A DNA stretch of 64,000 nt from Molossus alvarezi (Eukaryota; Chordata; Mammalia; Chiroptera; Molossidae): assembly GCA_037176705.1 (NCBI GenBank), contig CM073887.1, forward strand, positions 25,671,501 through 25,735,500. The letters run 5' to 3'. The notes beneath the pieces are model-generated. The model saw only the letters and a program-made list of their open reading frames with translations. It searched no databases and was not told the origin of the DNA. Positions 37,208 through 51,100 of the stretch are shown piece by piece; position 1 is the first letter of the stretch, and every line of letters starts with the position of its first letter. The position numbers were made by a program, and so were the translations under genes.

Positions 37208-39161
37208 TTTTTGTTCGTGTCCCTAGCGGGAACGGGACCCAGGACTCTCTGGTTCTCAGGCTGACACTCCAGCCGCTGAGCCAAACCAGCCAGGGCTATT
37301 AAGAATTTCTTTTTTTTTTTATCCTCACCCGAGGACATTTTTCCATTTTTTGTACAGATAGAGTGGGAGGGAGAGAGAGGAAGGGAGAGAGAGAGAGAAA
37401 CATCGACATGAAGGGACACATCGAGTGGCTGCCACCCACACGACCAACCAGGGCCAGGGACAAACTGCAACCAAGGTACGTGCCCTTAGCGGGAACCGAA
37501 CCTGGGTCTCTCTGTACCGCAGGCCGACGCTCTAACCGCTGAGCCAAACCGGCCAGGGCAAGAATTTCTTAAAGAGCATAAGACAGCCAGACAACAGAAG
37601 CTGAGGTCTGGCTCTGAGGTAGTACTAGGTATCAGTTCCTATAAATTTATTTTAATAAGAGGTTATATTTAACTTAGACCTTTTCTTTTTTTTTAAATCA
37701 TCACTGGAGGATATGTTTTTATTGATTTGAGAGAGAGAAACATCGATCAGTTGCCTCCTATACCTGCCCCAGCTGGGGATTGAACCCGAGACCTGCGTAT
37801 GTGCTCTGACCGGGAATCAAACCCACAACATTTTGGTTTATGGGACGATGCTCCAACCACTGAACCACCTGGCCAGAGCTAACTCAGACCTTTTCTCTGT
37901 CCAGGCAGATACACAAGTCTTCCATAGACAGCTCTGCCGCTGTGTCAGTATTTCTAAGACTGTGTTTGTTGGGGCAAATCATCAGCTACATTTTCAAACT
38001 ACAAAAACCACGTTTGTGTGGGACAGCCGTGCTCTGCCTGGAGTCTCTCTGAGGCCAAGTCTTCTGATTTACTTTAGCTTCCTTCTGGAATTTTTACTCT
38101 GATCCCTCCCCACCCCCACATCCTGGGCATCTGGCCAAGCTTATAAAAGCAGGCTTTGGATCAAGGTTTAGACATACATAGCCTATAAAAATGTCTGATT
38201 TAGTAATAATTAATCTCCTGTGCAACTGTATTTAGCTCTAAAAGGCTATGTGTGTTTAGCAGTTGCTCTTACTGGAAACATATCTACTGAGGTAGGTTGG
38301 GGATGATATAAATTTCTCAATCAATGGGGGGAAATCTAGGAGCATTTCCTTTACTGTCTCCTTATTAAATCTTTTAAAACTGCTGAACTGTGATCTTAGG
38401 TTCCTGAGTGTTGCTGAGGAAGGCCATTTACTAGTGTGGTGGGATTCTGCTGTGATGTTAACCTGTCGAATGCCAGCTAGGCAATTCTTAACCACGGCAT
38501 TTGGAAACCAGTGGGGTGTTTTCTGTTACCGCAGTGACGGGGAGCAGTACTGGCACTGAGTGGACAGGAGCAGGGATGCCATACTTCCTACAGTGCACAG
38601 GACAGTCCTGCAAAACCAAGAACTAGCCTGCGCGAAATTACCACAGCAGTCCCATGATTGGCAGGACTGGTAGTCATCTCTAGTTGACTCCCAGTTGCAT
38701 TCTCACTGGTAACTGTCTCAACACTTTTTCTGCTCTTCTTAACACCACTCACTTCCTGCCATAATTTTATATTTTTGTTTTCTTAGACTCTTCATATCAT
38801 TCAAGAAAAACTTAAATTTGCTCCCTTTCCCTTACCATTCTGTGTCTGCACCCACCCTGTTCCCCTTCCTTCCCACCCAGGGAAAGACATTTTCATCTCC
38901 TTTCCAAAGATAACGATGGCTCCACCCATGGTTTTGTTCCCATCCTACCTGATCCCTTTCCCAGCTCTGCCTCTTACATCTTTAAAGTTTTGCTAGTTCA
39001 ACCCTGGCCAGTGTGGCTCAGTTAGTTCAGCATTGTCCTGTGTATGGAAAGGTTGCTGGTTCGATTCCCAGTCAGAGCACATGCCCAGGTTTGGGGCTTG
39101 ATCCCTGGCAGGGGGCCTTGCAGGAGGCGGCCAGTTGATGTTCTGCTCTCACATTGATGTT

Positions 39162-39196
<35 letters not shown>

Positions 39197-42100
39197 TCCT
39201 CTCCCTTCCTCTCTCTCCAAAAATTAATTTAAAAATCTTAAAAAAAAAAAAAATTAAAAAAAGACTTACCAGTCCCTTCTTCCTCTTACCAAAGTGCTTG
39301 AGATTTCCTATCCCCAAACATTGATGAAAAGCAAGAACCAAAACTCCTAACCTACTACTTACCTCCTCAAATTAACATTTTGTTTAATTTCTTTAGTGTA
39401 GGGCCCAGCGTGATAAACAATTTTATGCAAATCACTGCCTCTATTTTGTTACCATCCATTGGCTCCTAAAACCTCATAATCCATCCTCCTCAATGACCCG
39501 TCGCCAGACCTCACTCTTCAGATTCCATGGCTTTCTCTGCAAAATTGGATCCTTGATTAAATCCCTTATTAAATGTCATTCCTCCTCCCTTTGCTTCAGT
39601 TTGCCTCCTGATGTTCCCACGAGGATAAGGGCCAGCCACGCCACATGAGCTTCTTCCTTTTAGCGTTTCCCTATCTGCGTATGTCCAGGAGTCTGGCTGT
39701 TCTGTTTCGGGGGATCCTTTTGAAACAGGGATTGCCGCCCTCCACTCTCTGTCTTTACTGTCTTCTCAGCTGAGTGAAGACCTTCAAATCTGCAAGCGGA
39801 GCCAGCCATACCCCTCTCTGAACTCCAGGCCTGACTGCCAGCTGCCTGGCAGGTCATTGCACCCCTGTAGTCCATTGCCACTCTGTAAATCGAACAAAAG
39901 AATATCTAAAACATTTTGGTGTATTTCTTTTAAGCATGTTAAGTTTGGTGATCATGTTTATTATATATGCCTGTCTCCACTTCCAGCCTGAGCCCTCCTT
40001 CAAGACAAGGATGGTTTCTTATTTATTTTTTGCCTTAGTATCCAGTGGCTTAGACTGAGATAGTAGCAGTCAAGATGAAAAGAAGTAAATAGATATGGTG
40101 AATTTTTAAGAGACTGCATAAGGAAGACTAATAGATGTGAGGAATGAGGAAGAGGGAGAAGTCCAAATTACTCTTGGGCCTTTGGGTCGAGCAGCTATTT
40201 GCATGGTGCTGTCATTCACTGAAACAGACAAGATAGAAGGAAGGCAGTTGTGAGGCAAAGATGAGTTGTACCTGTGGTATCTGAAAGCAGACATGTAGCA
40301 GACATTTGGATATGTAGGGGGCTCTGGAGAGAGGGATCTACCAGAAAGATAAATATGGGAGTTATGAGAACAGACACAGTAACTCATTAAAGTCGCTGGA
40401 TAAGATCACACAGGACCCAGGACAGAACCTTCTGAAACATCAGTATTTAAGAAAAAGCAGACGAAGAGAGGATAACAAGGAGACTGAGCAGGTTGCAGTC
40501 GGAGATGGTTACACGAAGGTCAAGGAAAGGAAGATCAAGAAAAAAGGGTCACCTTTGTTAAAATTCTGTAGGTAAATGAAGTCGTATCAAGACAGAATGG
40601 TTCTTTAGATTCAGCCGTAAGGAGTCTGTTTAGAACCTGTAGGGCAGTGGCAGTGGCATGTGGGGATGAAAGCCGGATGACGGAAGATTTTAAAATGAGG
40701 AAGAGACGTGGAAGCGTGATGATTAAGGAATATGAATGGAGAAAACAGTCACTGTGGAGGAGGCACAGCTGAGTGGGGGACCTGCGGCACTCGATGCTAG
40801 CACAGCACTTAGTAAATGCTTGTGGCGGTGATGGTGCATGGCCCCCGCACCTGGTCCATTTCTACTGTGTCTTCTGATACTGGAGAGGTTGGAAAGCTAA
40901 ACAAATTTAAACTCTTAGGCTTTTCTGCAGCTAGGTTTCTAGGTATGACTAAGATTTTGTCAGGCAAATGCCTCCAGAAAAGTTCGGAAGGTAGAAGTGT
41001 GGCAAAGTGTGCATGACAGTTGAAGCACTGGAGTTGGCGGGGGTGGGGGAGTTCCAGCAGTAATAGAGATCTCAATATTCAGCAGCTTTGTAGTTGCTGA
41101 GAAGCAAGGCACAGGACATGTTTTCCTGTTACAGACTGAGCAGGTGCATTGGGGCCAACAGATACAGTGTTAGCTTCTTGACTGCTGAATGCTCAGGTAG
41201 TAGTTTGTTAATCTTTGAATGACAACTCAAGGAATAAGATCCTGGAACCACCTGTTGTGGTGGGGGCCTCTGAAGGCCTCACCTTCTTGAATGTAGTAGT
41301 AGCAGTGCCACCTACTGGTGGGTCAATTGTATGGTGCAGCGATTTTCAACCTTTTTTTATCTCATGGCACACATAAACTAATTCCTAAAATTCTGCGATA
41401 CACCAAAATATATGTATATATTTTTTGCTGATTTGACAAAAACATAGGCATAATTTTTATTCATTCACATTGGATGGCTATTGTGTTGGCTGTTGTCATT
41501 TTTTTGTTTGACAATCTAAGGGAAAAGAGATCAGTGCTCTTGACTGAATAGTCAGGTATTGCATGTTTTAAGAAATTTTGCAGCACACCTGTTGAAAATC
41601 ATTGGTATAGTCTGTTCTGGAAGTCATTCTTTAGGGGTAATCTAGATTCCTTCCCTTTTGGCTCTTACAACAATTTTTATATGCACCTGATTCTCTCAAT
41701 TATATACCTTTATCCTTAAAATAGGTAGGTTTCTGTTACCTGCAACTAAATACTGACTGACACCGGGCTTATATAATCCTTTCTCAACACTAGATTTGTA
41801 GCTCAGTGGCTCCTCAAAAACTAGTTTGACAAATACCAGGGGAGTCTGAGAAAAGTAGTTTCCAGACCCAATTTTTAGAGATTCGGGTTAAATAAGTCTT
41901 GGATGGTACTTGAGAATCTAAATTTTAGTAAGAGATGGTCCTTGTCTCCAAAGAGCTCACAGGGGTTCCACTGTCTTGAGAATCTTTTCTCTTCTTATAT
42001 TGAAACCAGTACTTTGTCCATCCTCCTCCCGTGCTCACTGCTGGCCTCCAGGGTGCTCTCGCATTCCTCGATAATTCTACATTTGATTCACAGGTGCCCT

Positions 42101-45100
42101 TTCCACCACTGTACCCACCACTGTGGTGCAATGATTCATTATGCTAATGAGCCATCAAATATGCTGAACTCAGGGTTTCTTCCCTTCGATTCTAACAGCC
42201 CTCTTAGCTTTACTTCTGCTCACAAACAGGGACACACATGCTCTCGTTGTTAACTCAGAAATATTTCACATGTCCAGGATTCTGACTTTAACACCCTCTC
42301 TCTGTGTGTAACCTCTTCTCATCCTTCAACTTCATGAGGTGGGGCAAAAGTAGGTTTACAGTTGTTTGTATAGAAAATAATACAATAATTAATAAACAGC
42401 AAAACAAAAATAAACTCTGCATTCCACGTACTCACAACCAGAAACCTATTTTTGCCCTGCCCTGTGTGCTATTGCTCTTCAGTTTGTATCAGTGAATGTA
42501 CAGTATTTGAATAAAGTCATAAAGTACATTCTCTAGAATGTAACAGTCCCCTGCATATTTGGCAATAAATGGAGTTTAATCTTGTGTGTGTAAGTAAGGT
42601 CCAGTTATAGATTTATGCCCACATTTGACTTCCCCCAGGAGATGGTTGTAGGATCTAAAACACATAGTGTCCTGAAGCCTGGACCACCTAAACCCACCCA
42701 TTCTTTAAATATTTAAGCAGATGTGGTATATTTATTGATCTCTAAGGATGGTGATAGAATCCTACCAGTTCATTCCCTTTGGCCCCTCTGTTATTTGTAG
42801 GATGTCCTGGGTTCAGAGTCATTTGCAGTAGGGGCTGAAAAATGAATTACCTCGTGTCATTCCAACTTTGTACTTATTAACAACTTGCCCTAATCATTTG
42901 AACTAACTAGCATCAACAGCATGGGGTATTGAATTTAAACATTACTTCAGAATAATTTGAAAGTAGTAGGGTGATTGTCAGTATTTGGATAATCTTGGAA
43001 TCCGTACTTGAAATCAAACTCTAGGAAACATGTTGACCTAAAAGTACAATTTTTGACTTTGTTAACCAGAGAAGTATGTAGCTACCACATGGCTTACCTT
43101 GGTCAGCAGTACCATCACCCATCCACCTCCCTCACCCCTCCCCTCCACACACACACAGCTGAAATCTTCTTGAAAACAAAGAGCATGGTTTGGCATTCTT
43201 TCTGATAAACTCACCATAGCAGAGTAATTGGATTTTAATGTTTCCTATCAGTACCAAGGAATCCCCCACAAAGCATCTCTGAGTATCTTGGTATGACTTA
43301 ATACTTAGATTGATTTCTACAGGGCTGGGATTGTCTTTGTATAGCATCATTTTCTAGGTGTGCTCAAACAAATTGTGAAATATATAATCCATCTACATTT
43401 AAGATCCTTATTTTCTGGATAAGTAAAATTGGAGAAAAATCATATTCTTTCTTTGGTGCCATCTGATAATTTCACTAAGAAAGAAGGTATAAATATGTCT
43501 CTACTTGCTTTGAGCACACCCACATGGTGCCAATCATTACCAACACTGACCAGTGAGACAGTTGAATTTCACTAGTGTATTCTGAGATTTAGTCTGATCA
43601 TCTGCTGTTTCTATTGGTAGAGTCTATGCAGATACATTTCTTTCTTGTATTTTCATTTACTACTTTCCAGGCTATAATCAATTGATTTGTTCTATTTTTC
43701 TGTATAATTCACCAATAATAATTTAGCCAAAAGTAACAGGAAATTCAGCTGGAAATTTTATCTCTACTGAATACTGAAACCAACCTCAGCACATTAAAAG
43801 AAGTAATTAAGAAGGCACATGCCTAGTTTATGGGACTGATCCCCAGTGGGGGCATGCAGGAGACAGCCAATTGATTTTCTCTCTCATCGATGTTTCTCTC
43901 TCTCTCTGTCCCTTTCTCTCTCTCTAAAATCAATAAAAGAAAAATTATTTAAAAAAAAAAAAAATGAAGGCACCCTATTTGTTTAGGTATGCTAAGTCAG
44001 CCAAACAGATGAATTTTCTGTTTGTATGAATTTTTGTCAGATTTAAAGTAGATTACATTTTAAGACAAGAATTTGTTAGTAGTAATGCTACTCTATAAAT
44101 ATTTATTTTTTAAATTATTCTTTTTCTTTTTATCCTCACCTGAGGACATTTTTGCATTTATCTTCAGATAGAGCGGGAGGAAGTGGGGAGGGGGAGAAAC
44201 ATCAATGTGAGAGAGACACATTGACTGGTTGCCACCCACATGACCCCTACCAGCGTGGGGACAAACTGCAACTGAGGTACATGCTCTTAGCAGGAACCAA
44301 ACCCAGGACTCTCTGGTCCGCAGACTGACACTCTAACTGCTGAGCCAAACTCTCCAGGGCTTAAAATTATTCTTAATGTAACTTAAAGATTACTTTTCCA
44401 GCCCTGGCCAGTTTAGCTCAGCGGTTAGAGCGTCGTCCTGCGGTCCGGAGAGACCCGGGTTCGGTTCCCGCTAAGGGCACGTACTTCGGTTGCAGTTTGT
44501 CCCCGGCCCTGGTTGGTCGTGCGGGTGGCAGCCACTTGATGTGTCCCTTCACGTCGATGTTTCCCTCTCTCTCTCTCTCCCTTCCTCTCTCTTCCTCCCA
44601 CTCCATCTGTACAAAAAATGGGAAAATGTCCTCGGGTGAGGATTAAAAACAAAACAAAACAAAACAAAAAGATTACTTTTTCAAACAAATGGTCTAAATA
44701 TGCCAATAAAAGTACCTATTCAATTTGAAAAATAAAAAAGGAATAAGTACCACAGATATTTTCTAGTTAATTGTATATACAGATACTATACTGTGTGTGT
44801 TTGTGTGTACATGCCATAAAACCTTACCAGCCACATTATAACCATTAATTGTGAAAGATTATAAATCACCTGGTTCGTTGCCTACATTAGAAAGGGCTGC
44901 CCCTGCCCTGGCCGGTTTGGCTCAGCGGTTAGAGCGTCCACCTGCGGTCCGGAGAGACCCGGGTTCGGTTCCCGCTAAGGGCGCGTACCTCGGTTGCAGT
45001 TTGTCCCCGGTCCTGGTTGGTCGTGCGGGTGGCAGCCACTCGATGTGTCCCTTCCACGTCGATGTTTCCCTCTCTCTCTCTTCCTCTCTCTCCCTCCCAC

Positions 45101-45143
45101 TCTATCTGTACAAAAAAATGGAAAAATGTCCTTGGGTGAGGAT

Positions 45144-45175
<32 letters not shown>

Positions 45176-48100
45176 AAAGGGCTGCCCCTGTATTTCCCTT
45201 GGGACATGGTTAGCTAATGTGATTTCTTACCTCTTGCTCTTCCACTTTGATTTTTGTTCATTGTGTTATTGGTGGGGTACTGTTGCCAGTGGAAGTGGGT
45301 TTCTCGCGATATCATGAGAAAAGGAATTTTCTGAGACTTGAAAGGGAGAATGAGATATTTTTATTTGCGTGGAGTTAAACGCCTGAGTTCCCACGGTCCC
45401 GTTTCCCTCAGTCCCGCCAAGAAGAAGTTCAGCTGTGTCTTCAGTAGAGCTAGGGTTAAAGCCACTGCCCAGAGCCTCTGTTCCATATTTGCATAGTCCT
45501 GTCCAGCATCAGGCTAACTTAGCTTGTGTTTCCAAATGCAGTCCATCGTGTGTTGGGTCCACATGGCCATGGGCCATGCGGCTTCTAGGACCACATGGCT
45601 ATGGAGAAAACACAGGTAAGTGCAAGGAAGCAGAGTTAAGGCCAGAGAAACAAGAGAGATAATTTCTTTGTCTGGGGGCTTGCATTGAGGTCCACCCCCC
45701 CTTGCCAATAATCTTTGTTTCCATGTTAGACTGACAGTCAAGTACCTTCCTTACATCACCCTGACTACTATGCATGCGTCCATCTCCCCCTTTGTTGGAC
45801 CCTTTCCCCCAGTGATTTGCAGGGAATGAACCAGTGGTTCCCTGAGGAGTGTAAAGTTGAAGCTTCCTGGTGAAGCTGCCCAGATAGCCATGCTTACAAT
45901 GTCTGGCTTTTCCTTTGTTTTCTTCCTATTATTAATAACTAGTTAATTACAGTAACAGCAATTGTAGTCATGGTCATGCCTAGTCCTTGTGTGGTGTTCA
46001 TCACTTGCCAAGCACTGGTGCACTTTTCATATGCTGACTCATGTCACCCTATAGCAACACCCTTACATTTCACCTCCAAACTCATTATCTTTCCCCCCTC
46101 ATTGAACTCAACTCTGACTTTAGATATGATCTCCTCTTTTCTTATACTGTCATGTTTACACTTACTTTTTATTCTTATTTTTTCTGACCTATTTCCCTAT
46201 TTCTGTTACTAGTTTATCTTCCTGTCACTTTTTTTTCTTCTCTCTATGACTTTTTTCCATTACTTTCACTTTTCCTAAAATCCTTAGCTGACAGTCTGTG
46301 CTGGGCAGTGAACATTCAGGGTGAGTTGCTCCGTGCCCCCAAGGCTGAGCTACTCACTTTTGGGTGGGGGTAGGGGTGGTAGGTGAGGCAACAGGCAGGC
46401 TGGCGTGCCTGGGAAGTCTAATGAGCTTGGCAAGCAACACTTGCAATGAGTGATGTGCAGCAGAATTTGGGTCCAGATATAGTTAGTCAGCCAGTCAGAC
46501 TGCAATTCAGATTAGCAATCTGGAGCAAGATAAAGGCCCACCTTTTCTGATGAGTATTTGGAGTACATCCTTCCCAGCAAAAACCTCTTGGAGCAGTGCT
46601 TAAGAAATTTGAATTTGCATCAGAGTCACTTGCAGTGCTTGTTTAAAAAGACTGTGGAGCCCCACCCACGTTGCTTCATGTAGATCTGGGGTCAAGATTA
46701 GAAATTTGCAGTTCTGACTAGCTTTTCGGCTATGTAGATGCTGCCTGCCCACAGAACACTGTTTAGGGGACACTGCTTTGCAGTTCTTTTCATTTTTCTA
46801 ATTCCTAACTGAAATAATTCTGGATGTGATGCCAGAGGGGCAAGTGTCAGTGGGTACTCGTGCCCTGAGCCAAGTGAGTTCTTGGCTTTAAGCAGGAAAG
46901 AATTTAAGATGCCAGGCAGACAAGAGGTTAAAGTGAGAAAGCAGGTTTTATTGAGCAGAGGGACAAGCGGGAGAAGCCACACCACACACAGAGTGGGGAC
47001 TCTCTCCTCATGAGAGAAAGAAGAGAGACCCCAACCATCTTGAGAGGGTGAATTTATATTTGTTTGCAGTTTTTATGGGACATTGCTGGTATGGAGAAAG
47101 AGAGAGTGGAAAACGGTTGGGATTCTGTGGCCTTGTGTTTTCCCTCTATGGTATGGCTGAACGATAAGGTACGGGTGAGGAGCAATTAACCAATCTTGGC
47201 AGGAATTTTCCTTTTCCAGAAGCTTTTCAGGATGTGCTTGTATCTCTGGTCAGCTGAGTTCTGTGTCAGGAAGCACGTAGCAGGCCCCTGACTTAACTGT
47301 GTTTGACTTTGTTGATTTGTACAGTTCGCATGCCTCTCTCCTGCAGTAGATGCACTTCAGGGCCAATCACCTATATCATTTCTGTGGAAATTATCTACAG
47401 GCAATCCTTGTAGAGTGATGTTTACTCATTAGATTATTTTCTCATGGCTAAGTAACACAGATTTCTTTCGCATTTTATAAAATCGGTTTTGTAAATCTTT
47501 CATCACCTATTGCTCTCTTCGTTTCCTCTGCCGGTTGTCTACATCCTCCTCCAGTGGTAGATGTGCAAAATGAACTTAGTCTGTGCAGTGTTTAAATTGA
47601 AAAGAGACTTGTCTGCTTCCGAGTTCAGTGTGTGGGTTCACTTTGGATTCCTGTCTTAGCTATTTACATGTTGGTGGCAAGAACAGCACCAGGTGTAAGA
47701 CTGGTGGAGTCAGGCAGGACCTGGGTTCAGCATCTCGGTTCTTGAGTTCTGGTTAAGAAAGAATTCAGAGCCAAGACTCAAACTATAACGGAAACATTAT
47801 TTAGAAAATCACAGAGGTAGAAGAAGTGAGTGGTAGAAGAAATGGACTCAGGCCCTGGCCAGGGTGGCTCAGTTGGTGGGCATCATTCTGCCCAGGTAAA
47901 AGTTGCCTGTTCGATTCCCGGTCAGGCACATGCCTGGGTTGCGGACTTGATCCTGGTAGGGGCCGTGCAAAAGACAATCAATCGATATTTTGCTCTCACA
48001 TTGATGTTTTTCTCTTTCCCTTTCCCTTCCTCTCTCTCTAAGAAATTAATGAAAATATTTATTTTTAGCTCAGTTGGTATGGCTCAGTGGTTGAGTGTCG

Positions 48101-51100
48101 ACCCATGCACCAAGAGGTTGCCAGTTTGATTCCCAGTCAGGGCACATGCCCAGGTTGTGGGCCCGATCCCCAGTAGGGGGCATGCAGGAGGTGGCCAGTC
48201 GAAGTTCTGTCTCAACGATGTTTCTATCTTTTTCTCCCTCTCCCTTTCTTTCTCTAAAATCAATAAAGAAAAAAAAAAGAAAATATTTATTTTTAAAGGA
48301 AAAAAAAGAAATGATCTCAGGAAACAAGTTACAGAGGCAAAAGAAGAGCCCTTGGATGTTAGGAGAGAGGAATGTAATAGTAATTACTACACCCTGGGGG
48401 CAAGTAGAGGGGGAGGGGAAAGGCTAGGGCCTGCTCCCAGGAGAGAGAGCACTGGGACTTCTTTCTTAAGGGCGTCTAAGGGTGGAGATTTTAGGGGAGG
48501 TCCTAGGAGAGCATCTCAGAATATTTATCAGCTGTCCAGGTGTGTTCTTTCAGGATCATGGTCTCAGCTGACTGACTGGTGCCAGGGCAGGGGGTCATTA
48601 GTCAATGCAGCTAGTCCTGATGTCAAAACCATAGCGGTGCTTGCCTGGGTTTGCTGCTTTTCTGGGCCTGGAGCTGAAACACAACTCAGGCCTAGATGTA
48701 CTTGATATGGGTCAGAACTTCATTGTCCTGGGGGCCTAATACTTAAGGGCTATTCTCCAGCCTCCTTGTTTGTCCCCCTTCCAAGGGGGTCTAACACCCA
48801 TTACTAGCAACATGCCCAGGGAAGAAAGGTCAGAGGAGGGTCCAAACTGAATGACCAGCAATATGAAAGGCCAGGGGGTCTAAACTGAATGACCAGTGAT
48901 ATACGAGGGGAGGAAAGGTTACTCTGGGTGGGGTGGGGAGGGGGTGAGGACCTTGTTCTCGAAGTTTTGCCTGTTACTAGGCACCCAGGGCCTTCTACCC
49001 TAGGGACCTTCTGTACCTGGCCTATGGTCCTTAATTTAATCTTGTATGTCTAACTGCCTACCACAGATACAGAGATAGATATAAAATGATTAAATATAGG
49101 TATAGGTATAGATATACATATACAGATACAGATATTTAGCACCAACATATAATGTCCTGTGCAAAGTGAACTAGGGATATAAAAAAATTTTAACATGTGG
49201 ACCCAGCACTCAAGTTGCTTTGAAACTCTTTAGAAATATAAAACAAAATGATAATATGACAACAAAGCAAAAACCAGAGAAATAGAACATTTAGAACTGG
49301 AGTAGACCAATTAAACATCAAGCCTTGAGTAGCGATACAAAATTAAAACAGCAATTCAGGGGAAAATAATTGGATCAATATGCTAGTACCCATACAAATA
49401 TGTTGTCTGTCTCTGCCACAGAGTTACCACTTGATGCATGCCACCTTTTGTAATCCCTTATGGGTATTTCCTCTCTCCTGTAGTACTGTTGAAGTCCCTC
49501 CAAGGTGGAGATGATGTCCTGTTAACTCTTCATATTACCAGCACTTAATATGGCATATGTCCCCAATTTACTGTTGATTAGTGAAAATGATCACGCAGGA
49601 CATAATCTGGTTGGCAAATAAAATGCTCACTGAATCCAGTTTTTTAAAGCTTCCCAGGTAATTTCCCATCAACCATATTAAAGACCCATGTAGGTTGTAG
49701 CATCTAAGCCCAATCATGATGGTCTGTAAGTAGAAGGAGCTCATTAGCACATACAGAGTTTTATCAATTCATTCAATGGATATTATATATTGAAAGTCTG
49801 TCTGCTTTACTCAGATTTTTAGCACTTAATTCACTTCTTTCTCCTCACAGCCTTCTTATGATCCTGGGAGGGAAGTACAGCACACAATAATGAGATAATT
49901 CACCTAAGGGCACAGTAGTTGAGCCAGATTCAAACCCAGGCAGTCTGCCTCTCAAGTCTGTGCTCTTGATCAGTCCATCACCTGACGTCAACAAGGGAAT
50001 GTCCGTCAGTCTTCCTCTCTGCAGCCAGGTGATACTGATGCTTCCAAGATACAGTGGGATGTATGGTACACAGGGCTTGGGATTTACCTGACTTAACACT
50101 GATATGCTTAAAGTGATTCAACTTTAAATAATATGAATCAATCTTGGCCAACATTTCTTTTTTTTTTTTCATCCTCACCTGAGAACATTTTTGTATTTAT
50201 CTTCAGATAGAGCGGGAGGGAGAGAGGGAGGAAGAGAGAGAGTGAGAAACATCCATGTGAGAGAGACACTTTTGACTGGTTGCCACCCACACGACCCCAA
50301 CCGAGGTCGGGGACAAACTGCAACTGAAGGTCGGGGACAAACTGCAACTGAAGTACATGCCCTAGGCGGGAACCTAACCTGGGACTCTCTGGTCCGACAC
50401 TCTAACTGCTGAGCCAAACCGGCCAGGGCCAACATTTCATTTTTCTTTGACTTCCCGATAGACCTTATAATATTCTCCTGTCACCCACTGCCCTAGATTG
50501 TTCTGGAAGACTGGTATATATGCTGCACAGCAGGGAAGAAATATTTGTCCAATAACTCAAGCAATGAATGCAGAAGTCTGGGGAGAATACTGTATCACCT
50601 GAAATTCATGAGCAAGCTTTTCTGTTTTGAATATAGCTGCAGTAATTATGAAAGTCTGATTAATAACAGTTCTCATATAATTTTTGATTTCCTCATTAAG
50701 CCCACGTTACACCTGGTTATATGTACAAGGGGAAAAGGAGGTCAAATTTATATTAACAGTCATCAACTTACAAAGGAAATAGTAACCTAGGGCAGGTTTT
50801 CTTCTTGAAAATCAATCTATGCTTGAAATAACACATGTAGAAATTGCTCTTAAACATGGCTTTAATTTGAGTAATAATGAATGTACTTAATAGTATGTAA
50901 AATTGGTAGCTGAAAGTGCACAGTGGAAAAAAAATATCAAAGGCTAGTTGTTTCAGTTCCTTGAAGTTAAAATGTTTAAGAGGAAAAAAATAATCCTTCC
51001 TGATACTAGTCTTACAATTAACACACTATTCACTGCATGAAAATAGTTGTTTTAAAGACACTGATAATGAAGCTGTCTCCAGTCAATCTTTATTCTAGAA

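Larger units (their letters stand above)
47700..49020. mobile_element. LTR-like repeat, copy 3, interrupted by two Ves SINEs
   Basis: 48400-48700 and 48930-49020 match copy 1 at 28740-29170 ('ggtcattagt.aatgcag', 'gggcctggagctg', 'aggcaccca'). It has about 220 extra bases (48710-48930) with a short internal repeat, 'aaactgaatgaccag', present twice. Confidence 0.5.

Noticed and set aside
37168..37209. regularly spaced short repeats as a possible array
   Set aside because: It is a simple (ATTT)n repeat. No CRISPR-like repeat-spacer structure exists in the window.
48157..48705. 182-codon + strand open frame
   Set aside because: It starts inside a Ves SINE and runs into an LTR-like repeat. There is no protein family match, so it is repeat-derived.
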